A stretch of DNA of 64,000 nt, taken from contig CAMDHZ010000006.1 in assembly GCA_945898275.1 (NCBI GenBank), positions 62,001-126,000 on the forward strand. The letters run 5' to 3'. This stretch comes from Chitinophaga pinensis. Its GTDB lineage: Bacteria > Bacteroidota > Bacteroidia > UKL13-3. The notes under the pieces were generated by a model, which was not told the origin of the DNA, did not search any database, and saw nothing but the letters and a program-made list of their open reading frames with translations. The stretch's first letter is position 1; the number at the start of each line of letters is the position of its first letter. Below, piece by piece: positions 25,792-36,100 of the stretch. The position numbers and the translations under genes are program-made.

Positions 25792-25796
25792 AAAGC

Positions 25797-26363
25797 TTAT
25801 CCGAGTCGGTGACGCATTATTTTTTGAACCTCGGTATAAAGTTGCAATGGATTAAATTTTCTCCAATTGTACTCATCTAATTCGCCGCCAAAATTCAGGT
25901 AATAATCAATATTAGCAGCCCTAAATTCTTGTAGTACATGCTCTTGAAAATTGATTGCAGCAATCCAACCATCTTCTACATCTTGAAACCATTCTTCGTA
26001 ATAGGAATCATCGCTGCTATGAAAATTTAAAACGTTTTCACCTATTAGAATAAACTTATCTATGCCCATGTAGTTAAGGGGTTCAACCACCTCTCGCTTT
26101 AAAAACATTATATCATTATGAATGGCATCATTCCATTCACCTATTAATTCAATTACAGCAAAACCTTTGTTGTATTCAGCAAATAGAATTTTAAGATAAA
26201 GTGTTGGTGATCCAATCTCATCCCATTGCGGGTGAATGGCATAATTATAAAGCTTATTGGTAAATTCAAATTCACTGTATTCTCTTTCATAAAAAGGGGA
26301 ATTTGGATCGTTTTCACTTTGGTAAATGTCTCTCCACCTATAAAATGGTTCAAGTTCTTGCAT
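25797..26363 (-). CDS. Conserved hypothetical protein, acidic
   Basis: This 188-aa protein is rich in acidic and aromatic residues (YRWRDIYQSENDP, SSDDSYYEEWFQDVEDGW). It has no signal peptide or membrane segment. I do not recognise a named domain, though it looks like a cytosolic protein conserved in Bacteroidota. The ATG at 26363 is preferred over an in-frame TTG at 26411, because a perfect -7 box lies between them. It is divergent from the SulP fusion gene. Confidence 0.75.
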   Translation of the reverse strand: MQELEPFYRWRDIYQSENDPNSPFYEREYSEFEFTNKLYNYAIHPQWDEIGSPTLYLKILFAEYNKGFAVIELIGEWNDAIHNDIMFLKREVVEPLNYMGIDKFILIGENVLNFHSSDDSYYEEWFQDVEDGWIAAINFQEHVLQEFRAANIDYYLNFGGELDEYNWRKFNPLQLYTEVQKIMRHRLG

Positions 26364-26372
26364 ATTTGTTTT

Positions 26373-26380
26373 CAAAGATA
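26373..26380 (-). promoter_or_regulatory. -7 box of the acidic hypothetical gene
   Basis: TATCTTTG on the minus strand fits TAnnTTTG exactly and ends nine bases before the ATG at 26363. It argues against the longer TTG-initiated frame and predicts a leader of only a few bases. Confidence 0.5.
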
Positions 26381-26443
26381 TTATTGAAAATTGAAATGAG
26401 ATAGCAATCAAGTCAATAAAAAATTATTATCTTGCTAAAACTT

Positions 26444-28681
26444 ATGCTAAAGTCATTTGTTATGCCTCTTCCCAAGTTGGAGAATATTAAAATAGATTTA
26501 CCAGCTTCTTTGGCACTGTTTATAGTTGCTATTCCACTTTGCTTGGGAATTGCACATGCGTCTGGTGCGCCGTTGTTATCTGGATTGCTTTCTGGAATTA
26601 TCGGAGGTTTAGTGGTTGGATATTTCAGCAGTTCAAATCTTAGTGTAAGTGGTCCTGCCGCTGGTTTAACTTCGATATGTTTAATGGCAATTACCCAGCT
26701 AGGAAGTTTCCAAGGTTTAATTACAGCAGTATTATTTGCAGGTTTGATTCAAATTCTTTTAGGAATGCTTAAAATGGGATTTGTGGCTAATTATATTCCT
26801 AGTTCTGTAATAAAAGGAATGTTAGCGGCTATTGGTCTGACCCTAATTTTAAAGCAGTTTCCTCATTTGATCGGATTTGACTCAGAGTCAATGGGAGTAG
26901 AGGAATTTGATATTAATGAACATGATTTGTCTTCTGGTTTACCTGTTAATTCACATAATAAAGAAAACACCTTTAACCATTTATTTTATTCCTTTTCTTT
27001 TATAAATTATCCAATCATGTTGATTGGTTTGGTAAGTTTAAGTGTTTTAGTTTTATGGGATAAATTTTTAGGCAAAAAGTTAAAAAGTATTCCAGGTTCT
27101 TTGATTGCAGTCTTAGTAGCTACTGGCCTTGCGGCCCTTTTGCAAACAACTTTGCCAGCAGGTAAAATTGAAATAGACCATTTTGTAAATATACCAGAAA
27201 TTGATTTTGCAAAAGGCCTAAATAGTTACTTTGTATTTCCTTCATTTAGCTTTCTTGGTAATTTGATTTTTTATAAGGTTGTATTTACGATAGCAATTGT
27301 GGCATCTTTAGAAAGTTTATTATCGATAGAGGCCATAGAGAAGCTAGACCCTGAAAAACAATGGGTTGACCCAAATAGAGAATTATTGGCGCAAGGAATT
27401 GGAAATACCCTTTGCGGTATGTTAGGCGCAATTCCTGTTACAGCTGTAATTGTTAGAGGAACAGTTAATATTTCTGCTGGAGCCAAATCCAAATTCTCAG
27501 CAATTTTTCATGGCATTTTTATTTTGTTAGCTGTATTATTTTTGGTCACCATAATAAATAGAATTCCTTTAGCCGCTTTGGCAGCAGTGCTCTGTTACAC
27601 GGGTTACAAACTTATCAAACCAGAATTATTTGTTGAGCAATATCGAAAAACCTATTTGCATTTTATCCCATTTGTAATTACAATTATTAGTATAGTCCTT
27701 ACAGATTTATTAATTGGAGTGTTAATAGGGTTAGCAATTTCAACCCTCTTTATTGTGATTGAAAACTATCGCGCACCAGTTTTAAGGGTTTTTGATTTAG
27801 GGCTAAGAAAGAAAATCTTACTCGGTGAAACTGTTTCTTTTTTACATAAGAACAAAGTAATTGAAGTGCTTGAGGAAATTGAACCCGGGACTACATTAGA
27901 AATTGATGGTTCGCGTTCTTTATTTATTGATCAGGATATTTTAGATTTTCTAGAAGAGTTTAGAATAAGTTGTAAGCAAAAAAACATATATTTACGAATA
28001 ATAGGAATAAGTAAAATGCAACATCACAACAAAGAATTAAATGAAGAAATAGCGGCTTCCTATGAAAAGTTATTTGTGAATAACAAAAAATGGGTAGATG
28101 GGAAATTAAAAGCAGATCCTGAGTACTTTAAGAATCTAACTAAAGGGCAAAGTCCTGAGTACTTATTTATTGGTTGCAGCGATAGTAGAGTTCCTGCAAA
28201 TGAAATAACTGGCACAGACCCAGGAGAAATGTTTGTACATAGAAACATTGCTAATTTAGTGGTAAATACAGACATGAACATACTCTCTGTAATTCAATAT
28301 TCAGTTGAAGTACTAAATGTAAAACACATAATTGTATGCGGTCATTATGGATGTGGAGGGGTAAAAGCTGCAATGGATGATCATACGCATGGTTTAATCG
28401 ATAAATGGCTGCGCAACATTAAGGATGTTTACCGCATGCATGAAGAGGAATTTTCAAAAATTGAAGATGATGACCAAAAGCATAGAAAACTAGTTGAACT
28501 AAATGTTAAGGAACAGGTTTTCAATCTTATGAAAACCTCTTATGTTCAGAAAAATCGCCAATTATATGGATTTCCTCAGGTACATGGTTGGGTTTACGAC
28601 TTATCAGAAGGAATTATAAATGACCTTAATATCGATGTTGATAAGGACTTATTAGACCATCAGATTTATAAAATAAACTAA
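26444..28681 (+). CDS. SulP-family anion transporter fused to beta-carbonic anhydrase
   Basis: This 745-aa fusion has about ten to twelve membrane segments of the SulP family at the N-terminus, with the SulP segments ASLALFIVAIPLCLGIA and SSNLSVSGPAAGLTSI. A STAS-like domain follows at about 465-520 (TTLEIDGSRSLFIDQDILDFLEEF). The C-terminus is a full beta-carbonic anhydrase, with zinc ligands in CSDSRVPANEITG (about residue 577) and VCGHYGCGG (about 632-635). The likely role is bicarbonate uptake or export coupled to CO2 hydration, which is inferred from the fusion. The ATG at 26444 is chosen over a TTG at 26432. Confidence 0.93.
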   Translation: MLKSFVMPLPKLENIKIDLPASLALFIVAIPLCLGIAHASGAPLLSGLLSGIIGGLVVGYFSSSNLSVSGPAAGLTSICLMAITQLGSFQGLITAVLFAGLIQILLGMLKMGFVANYIPSSVIKGMLAAIGLTLILKQFPHLIGFDSESMGVEEFDINEHDLSSGLPVNSHNKENTFNHLFYSFSFINYPIMLIGLVSLSVLVLWDKFLGKKLKSIPGSLIAVLVATGLAALLQTTLPAGKIEIDHFVNIPEIDFAKGLNSYFVFPSFSFLGNLIFYKVVFTIAIVASLESLLSIEAIEKLDPEKQWVDPNRELLAQGIGNTLCGMLGAIPVTAVIVRGTVNISAGAKSKFSAIFHGIFILLAVLFLVTIINRIPLAALAAVLCYTGYKLIKPELFVEQYRKTYLHFIPFVITIISIVLTDLLIGVLIGLAISTLFIVIENYRAPVLRVFDLGLRKKILLGETVSFLHKNKVIEVLEEIEPGTTLEIDGSRSLFIDQDILDFLEEFRISCKQKNIYLRIIGISKMQHHNKELNEEIAASYEKLFVNNKKWVDGKLKADPEYFKNLTKGQSPEYLFIGCSDSRVPANEITGTDPGEMFVHRNIANLVVNTDMNILSVIQYSVEVLNVKHIIVCGHYGCGGVKAAMDDHTHGLIDKWLRNIKDVYRMHEEEFSKIEDDDQKHRKLVELNVKEQVFNLMKTSYVQKNRQLYGFPQVHGWVYDLSEGIINDLNIDVDKDLLDHQIYKIN

Positions 28682-28748
28682 AATCGTATTTCTTAGAAAC
28701 TTTTTAATGTTTGTTTGTTTTATTTAAATTGATTAGTCATATTTGATT

Positions 28749-29135
28749 ATGCGTATTTCGATAACAAATGATATAAAAGTGATGGTAGAAACAGCCTATC
28801 AAAACGACCAATATTCTGCTTACAAATCGCAGCATATGTTTGCATATCGAATTACAATTATTAATCAAAGTGATTTTACCATTAAATTATTAAGAAGGCA
28901 TTGGCACATCATCGATCCGCCTTATGGTCACACAGAAGTTGAAGGTGAAGGAGTAGTTGGACTCCAACCCATTCTTGAACCCGGTGAAAATCACCAATAT
29001 GTTTCAGGTTGTGCTTTGGTTTCACCGATAGGAAAAATGTATGGAACCTATACCATGGAAAGACAACTTGATGGAAAGCAAATTGTAGTTGAAATACCTG
29101 AGTTTGTTTTGCAAGTGCCTTTTTATTCCAATTAA
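28749..29135 (+). CDS. apaG: ApaG domain protein
   Basis: This 128-aa protein is a typical ApaG fold: TAYQNDQYSAYKSQHMFAYRITI, RRHWHIIDPPYGHTEVEGEGVVG, LEPGENHQYVSGCAL, then GTYTMERQLDGK. ApaG is linked to divalent cation resistance in enterobacteria, but its biochemical role is unclear. The ATG at 28749 is used; a TTG two codons upstream overlaps a possible -7 element (CATATTTG, 28738-28745). Its stop shares a TTAA with the convergent gene. Confidence 0.92.
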   Translation: MRISITNDIKVMVETAYQNDQYSAYKSQHMFAYRITIINQSDFTIKLLRRHWHIIDPPYGHTEVEGEGVVGLQPILEPGENHQYVSGCALVSPIGKMYGTYTMERQLDGKQIVVEIPEFVLQVPFYSN

Positions 29136-29482
29136 TTTTTGCAGTTACATCCCTTATAAGGGACTTCTTGGCCATTTTTATCAATCATTTTTACCTTGCG
29201 TTGTTTTGAATCATAGTAAACTTGCCAAATAGCAATATTATTTTTGTACTTAATTCGCTGCTCTAACCATCCCTCTTGATTGTATATTAACCAAGTTCCT
29301 TGCTTTAAGCCATGTTTTTTTTTACCCTTTTCCTTGGTTTTACCATTAGAATATAGAATGTTAATTCTCTCTTTTTTAGGAGGTTGAGAATTTGCTCTTA
29401 ACCCAACAAAAAGAACGAAATGGCAAATAAGTATAACCCGAATTAAATCCAGTAAATATCCCCTAAAACTTCTATTCAACAT
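29132..29482 (-). CDS. Small secreted MORN/YwqK-like protein
   Basis: This 116-aa protein has an N-terminal hydrophobic signal (DLIRVILICHFVLFVGLRANSQ). The mature part has imperfect repeats of the YwqK/MORN type: ILYSNGKTKEKGKKKHG, TWLIYNQEGWLEQRIKYKN and WQVYYDSKQRKVKMID. It ends in KGCNCKN. Function is unknown; relatives are sometimes called antitoxin-like, which I do not support here. It is convergent with apaG. Confidence 0.65.
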   Translation of the reverse strand: MLNRSFRGYLLDLIRVILICHFVLFVGLRANSQPPKKERINILYSNGKTKEKGKKKHGLKQGTWLIYNQEGWLEQRIKYKNNIAIWQVYYDSKQRKVKMIDKNGQEVPYKGCNCKN

Positions 29483-29575
29483 GATGCAAATAAATATAAT
29501 AAACTAAATTTTTTTTGGTTATTCTCAAAACCAAAAATTATACTATTTTGCGCGCTAGCAAATTCACTAGACCTA

Positions 29576-30160
29576 ATGATTGTACATTTAAATGGAAAAG
29601 TTTCCCTTCGTTCACCCGCATTCATGATTATTGATTGCGGTGGAATTGGATATGGGGTTCAAATTTCATTAAATACTTACGAAAAAATTTGTGAAGTGAA
29701 GGAGCTCAAATTGCTTACTTATCTTTCTATCAAAGAAGATAGCCATACCTTATATGGTTTTTTTGATGAGGAGGAAAGACAACTGTTTATTAGTTTGATT
29801 GCTGTAAATGGTATTGGTACCAATACCGCCAGAATGATATTATCAAGCCTAAAACCTTCAGAAATAAAATCTGCTATTCTAAATGGAAATTGGACTTTAT
29901 TAAAGACCATAAAGGGTATTGGCCCAAAAACTGCTCAAAGGCTAGTGATTGATTTGCAAGATAAGCTTAAGAAATCCGAATCAATTGATGGCTTACAGCC
30001 AAATACCTATGCCTCTCCAGCATTTGAAGAGGCCCTTTCTGCCTTAATCAGCCTTGGTTTTAGTAAAATTGAAGCCGAAAAGGGCTTGCTTAAGGTAAAA
30101 CAACAAAACCCAGATAGTAGCGTTGAGCAACTTGTCAAATTAACTTTAAAAAATCTCTGA
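29576..30160 (+). CDS. ruvA: Holliday junction DNA helicase subunit RuvA
   Basis: RuvA binds Holliday junctions and loads the RuvB motor. The 194-aa protein has the OB-fold N-terminus (MIVHLNGKVSLRSPAF, DCGGIGYGVQIS) and YLSIKEDSHTLYGFFDEEER. Two helix-hairpin-helix motifs follow (LIAVNGIGTNTARMIL and LKTIKGIGPKTAQRLVIDL), and the C-terminal UBA-like domain III is ALSALISLGFSKIEAEKGL. It is followed 17 bp later by sprA, an order I recall from other Bacteroidota. Confidence 0.96.
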   Translation: MIVHLNGKVSLRSPAFMIIDCGGIGYGVQISLNTYEKICEVKELKLLTYLSIKEDSHTLYGFFDEEERQLFISLIAVNGIGTNTARMILSSLKPSEIKSAILNGNWTLLKTIKGIGPKTAQRLVIDLQDKLKKSESIDGLQPNTYASPAFEEALSALISLGFSKIEAEKGLLKVKQQNPDSSVEQLVKLTLKNL

Positions 30161-30177
30161 ATGGCATAACCTCTACT

Positions 30178-33100
30178 TTGTTCAGTAGCATTAAATTTAC
30201 ATACGTTAGATATTTCATCTATTCTGCTCTGCTAATTATTTTAGCTTGGCCTGGTAGTTTGCGTTCTGCTCCCAGAAGGGTAAGAGACTTTTCTTTTGCA
30301 CCTCCAGATAGCATTGGCACAGACACCACAAAATTGAACCTACATTATCCAATAAGAGATAAAAAGCCTTATGAAATCGAAGGAAAGAGGCACCCCTTAG
30401 ATTTGAATGACCCTGAAGTAATTAAGAATCAATATCGATTAGATCCTGATAATTACAAATATGATAGGTCAAGTAAAATTGGTGAGCTTGATTATAAACT
30501 GCCTTCTTCTAATGGAATCTCCCAACAAATTAAAGAAGAAGGCAACAAAACAAACCGTGACTACTTCAAACAACGCTCACAAGCTAACAACTTTACAAAA
30601 GGAACAGGAGTGCTTCCTCCAATTAGTATCAACAACAAAATCGTCGATAGGATTTTTGGAAGCGGTGTCATTGATATTCGGCCTAGAGGAACTGCTGAAA
30701 TAATTTTTGCAGGAAATTTTAACCGTGTTCAAAATCCAGCATATTCTTTACGTCAACAGAAAACTGGGCAATTCGATTTCCGTCAAAAAATTCAACTCAA
30801 TGTATCTGGCCAGGTAGGTGATAAACTAAAGGTAAACATGAATTATGATACCGAAGCTACCTTTGAGTTTGAAAATCAAATGAAACTTGATTTCGCAGGG
30901 AAAGAAGATGATATTATAAAGAAAATAGAATTGGGGAATGTTGGACTCCCACTAAACACAAGCCTAATTCAAGGTAGCCAAAGTTTATTTGGAGTAAAAA
31001 CTACCATGCAATTTGGTAAGTTAACTGTAACCAGTGTGCTTACCCAACAACGAGGTAAAACCCAAGAAACAGAATTAAATGGAGGTACTAGTACTACCAA
31101 ATTTGATATTCAATGTGATAATTATGACATGAATCGTCATTATTTTTTAGCACATTATTTTAGAGATAATTACGAAAGTTGGCTAAGAAACCTTCCTTTT
31201 ATAGGTTCCCCTGTAGTTATCACACGGGTAGAGGTTTGGGTTACCAATAGAAGCGGTTCGTTCGAGCAATCCAGAGATGTCATTGGTTTCACAGATTTAG
31301 GGGAATCTACTAGATTGGATAATAAATTTTGGCAGGTAAATCCAGGTGTGACAGTTGGTAATGGCGCTAATAATTTATATGACCCAACCAACCCCAATAC
31401 CTATTTGAATGGCTTTGGAAATCCTACCGAAGCGGCAAAATTTAGGGCCAGTTATCAAATAGAAAATAAGTTGCTAGAGGACTTAAATGTAACTAAGCTT
31501 AAGCCAATATCTCAATATCAAATGGTTAACTTTGCAAGGCAATTAGGACCAAATGAGTTTACCTTTAATCCAAGGTTAGGTTATATTTCCTTGAACCAAG
31601 CGCTTAACAACGATGATGTGCTAAATGTTGCTTTTGAAGGAACTGTTAATGGAATTCCCTTCAAAGTAGGAGATTTTAGTCAAGATATCCCTAGAAATAC
31701 CAATGCACCTGAAGTCTTATTCCTTAAAATGCTTAAAGGGCCTTCGTTAAGGCCAGATTTGCCAGTTTGGGATTTGATGATGAAGAATGTTTACGCCCTT
31801 GGTTCATTTAATATTCAATCAAAAGATTTTAGGTTGAACCTAGTATATGCTGATGACCCAAGTGGAACTGATTTAAGTTATTTGCCAATTAAAGGAGAGC
31901 CTTTAATAAGCAATCAACCGTTGTTAAATGTATTCAATGTAGATAATCTTAATACGCAACAAGAAAGGGTTTCAGATGGTCTTTTTGATTATATCGAAGG
32001 GGTTACTGTAAACTCACAAACTGGTAGAATTTTCTTACCAACAGTTGAACCTTTTGGTAGTTACTTAGCCGCTAAGTTTATCAACGACCCAACCTTTGCA
32101 AGTTACTATTGCTTTTTTGCACTATACGATTCAACTAGGTTTTCAGCAATCCAACAACCACAGTTTAATAAGTTCTTTTTACGCGGAACCTACCAAGGGT
32201 CTTCAACCAATGAGATTCCGCTTGGTTCAACCAATGTGCCAAGAGGCTCGGTGCGTGTAACTGCAAATGGTGCTCCTTTGGTAGAAAACCAAGATTATAT
32301 TGTGGATTATAATTTGGGTAGAGTTAAGATTGTAAATACAGCACTACTTAATTCTGGTGCCTCTATAAAAGTTTCATCTGAGAGTAATAACCTCTTCCAA
32401 ATTCAACAAAAGAGCTTATTAGGCGCTAGGTTCGATTATAAATATAGTCAGGATTTAATTCTTGGGGGTACTTTTATGTATCTAAACGAAAGGCCCTTAA
32501 CCCCCAAAGTTAATATTGGAGAAGAGCCAATTTCAAACATTGTTATTGGTGTAGATGGTACTTGGACCAAACAAAGCAGAACCATAACAAAGTTGGTTGA
32601 CAAACTTCCTTTTATTGAAACCAAAGAACCTTCGAGTGTCACCATTTCTGGTGAATACGCCCGACTTATTCCAGGTGTTCAAAGATCTCTTGGACAAGGA
32701 GGAACTGCTTATTTAGATGATTTTGAAGGAGCAGAAACGCCTTTTGATTTACGTATGGGAAATGGCTGGGCTTTGGCAAGTACACCACAAGGACAAAATG
32801 ATAATTTTCCTGAGGCAGCTGCATTCAATAGTTTGGAATATGGTTTTAAGCGGGCAAATATTTCTTGGTATACAATTGCTTCTACCTTTTATAGAAACGA
32901 TGCTTTTACGCCAGCCCACATTAAGGAAGATCCGAGTATATTATCTAATCACGCTTCAAGGGAGGTTTTACAACAAGATGTGTTTAGAAGCAGGCAAATT
33001 CAGCAAGGCTTGCCAACAACATTAGTAACATTTGACCTTTCCTTTTTTCCAAAAGAACGCGGCCCATATAATTATAATTTAAATGACTTAAATGCCGATG

Positions 33101-36100
33101 GAACACTAAACAACCCTCGCTCTAATTGGGGTGGTATTATGCGAAAAATTGATCAAAATGATTTTGAACAGGCCAACATCGATTATATAGAAATGTGGGT
33201 AATGGATCCTTTTGCAGATAAACCAGCAAGCGTTGATAAAGGCTATTTGTATATTAATTTAGGTAACATTTCAGAAGATATCCTAAAGGACAACAGAAGG
33301 TCTGCAGAGAATGGTTTGCCAAAAAACAATACTCCCGAGCAAAATGAAACTGCCGACACCACCATTTGGGGTAGAGTACCAAGATTACCTGTAATTAATT
33401 ATGCTTTTGATGCTGAACCTAGTATTCGGGCAAATCAAGATGTTGGTTTAGATGGCTTTAATGATCAAGCAGAAAGAACATTTTTCGGGCAAAGTTATGT
33501 GCAACAAGTGCTTAATAAATTTGGCCCAACCTCAACCGCATACCGTGAGGCAAACAATGACCCTTCAAATGATAATTACCACTATTATTTGGGGGGAGAT
33601 TTTGATTCGGCGCAGTTCAACATTTTATCGCGTTATAAAAAGTTTAATAAGCATCAAGGCAACTCTCCAACCATTGACCAGTCTCCAGAAAGTTACCCAA
33701 CTGCTGGAACAAATATTCCTGACAACGAAGATTTAAATAGAGATTACACCGTAAATGGTGTTGAGGAGTATTTTCAATATAAAATTGAAATAGCAAGAGA
33801 TGCCTTTGTTATTGGGAGAAACTACGTGACAGATACACTAACGGCTTCAGTTAAATTTACCAACGGTGATAGAGCTTTAGAAAAATGGTATCAATTAAAA
33901 GTTCCTATTAGAGAGTTTGAAAGAAAAGTTGGAGAAATCAACGACTTTAAGTCTATTCGTTTTATAAGAGTTTTCCTTAAAGGTTTTGAAGAACCTACCC
34001 TTCTTCGTTTTGCCTCGATGCAATTGGTTCGAGCCGATTGGAGAAAATATTTGAACAACCTCAAAGCAGGTGGAGAGCATATTCCGATTGACCCTACAGA
34101 CAATACCCAATTCGTGGTTTCCACAGTTAACATTGACGAAAATAGTGCTAGGAAACCTATTAATTATGTTGAGCCTCCGGGCATTCAGCGAGAAGTAGAT
34201 TTTAGCTCTCCAAATCCGATTAAACAAAATGAGCAATCCCTGAGCTTATTAACTTGTAATTTAAAAGATGGTGATGCGAGAGGCGTTTTCAAAAATTCAA
34301 ATGTTGATTTACGCCAATACAAACGTTTAAGAATGTTTTTACATGCAGAGGGTGAAAACATTAAAGATGGAGAACTAACTGCTTTTATCAGATTCGGAAC
34401 CGATTTAACGAACAATTATTACGAATATGAGATTCCATTGAATTTTACCCCACTAAATACTACTGACCCAAGGGCAATTTGGCCATTAGCCAATGAAATG
34501 GATATCATCCTTGAAGAATTTATTAATACGAAAATTGCAAGAACCAATGCAGGTTTTGCATTCACTGCACCTTATACAAGGCAGGTAGGTTTGGGCACTT
34601 ACTCTGTTGTAGGTATGCCAGATTTTAGCCAACTACGTACCATGATGATTGGTGTAAGAAATCCTAAAAGACGTCCTGGAAGCACCACAGATGATGGATT
34701 ACCAAAGTGCGCCGAGGTTTGGTTCAACGAACTTCGTATGACAGATTTTAGTACCCGAGGAGGTGATGCTGCAGTTGGTAGGGTTATGGCAAAACTTGCA
34801 GACTTTGGACAAGTGCAATTAAGTGGTTCGTACAGAAGTGTTGGGTTTGGTGGAATAGATAAGAAATTATTAGAAAGAAATTTAAGTGATGATTATTCTT
34901 ATGACTTTCAAACCAACTTAGAATTAGGAAAGTTCTTTCCAAAAAAATCTGGAATTTCTATTCCATTTTACTTCTCTTATGGAAACACTTTGATTCGTCC
35001 TTATTATAATCCTTTAAACCCTGATACACGTCTTCAAAAGGAAATCGAAGAAACCACTAATAAAGAAAGATCCGACCAAATTAGCAGAGCCGCTGATGAT
35101 TTTGCGCTGCGAAGAAGCTATAACTTTACTAATGTAAGAAAGAATAGGGTTGGGTCAAAACAAGCTTATCCTTGGGACATAGAAAACATAACGCTAACTT
35201 ATTCCTATACAGAAACCTTTAGGCGAAATCAAACCTTGACCTTTAATTCAATGAAAAATTATAAAGGTATTTTAGGTTATAATTATTCGTTTGTTAATAA
35301 ACCAGTTGAGCCTTTTAAATTTATTAAAAATAAAAATCTTGAGTTAATAAGAGATTTTAACTTTAACTATTTACCCGCAAGTTGGGGTTTTAGAGTAGAA
35401 GCAGATAGAAGATATGGTGAATTGTTGAACCGAAACAATGACAGCAGAGAAACTGAATTACCTATCCTTTTTGACAAGGTATTTACCATGAGAAGAAATT
35501 ACGAGTTTAGATATGATTTAACACGTAACATTAAGTTCAATTGGAATGGTACAGCAGATGCACGCGTGGATGAACCAAACGGCAGAATTGGAGAAGATAC
35601 GCCTGAAAAACGTGACACCATTAGACAAAATTTCTTTAATGGGGGTAGACTTACCCGATATGACCAAACGGCTCAGGTTAATGTGAACATTCCTGTAAAT
35701 AAACTACCATACATGCAATGGGTAAATCAATTTACCTATAATTACAATGTTAACTATCTTTGGACACAAGCCCCTCCAGCTGCTGATAGTTTAGGAAACA
35801 CCATTCAGAACTCTCAACAACAGCAATGGAATTTGAGCTTGAATTTTGTTCAACTTTACAATAAAATTGTAATTTATAGGCGAATTACCAGCCCTAAAAG
35901 TTCTGCTCCAAGGCCTAAAGCGCCTGAAGCCATTAGTGCAGATGCAAAGGATGAAACCAAAGACAAAAAGAAGAAAAAAGTTGAGTCAGATAAAAAAGTG
36001 TCGCCTTGGGTTGCCTATCCAGTAAGGTTATTAACCAGTGTGAAAAATTTAAGCGGAAGTTATTCTACCACAGCTGGTTCTATACTTCCAGGTTTTAATC

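Noticed and set aside
29150..29163. 14-bp palindrome TCCCTTATAAGGGA
   Set aside because: It lies in the 3' coding end of the YwqK-like gene, has no loop or T-run and no second copy was noticed.
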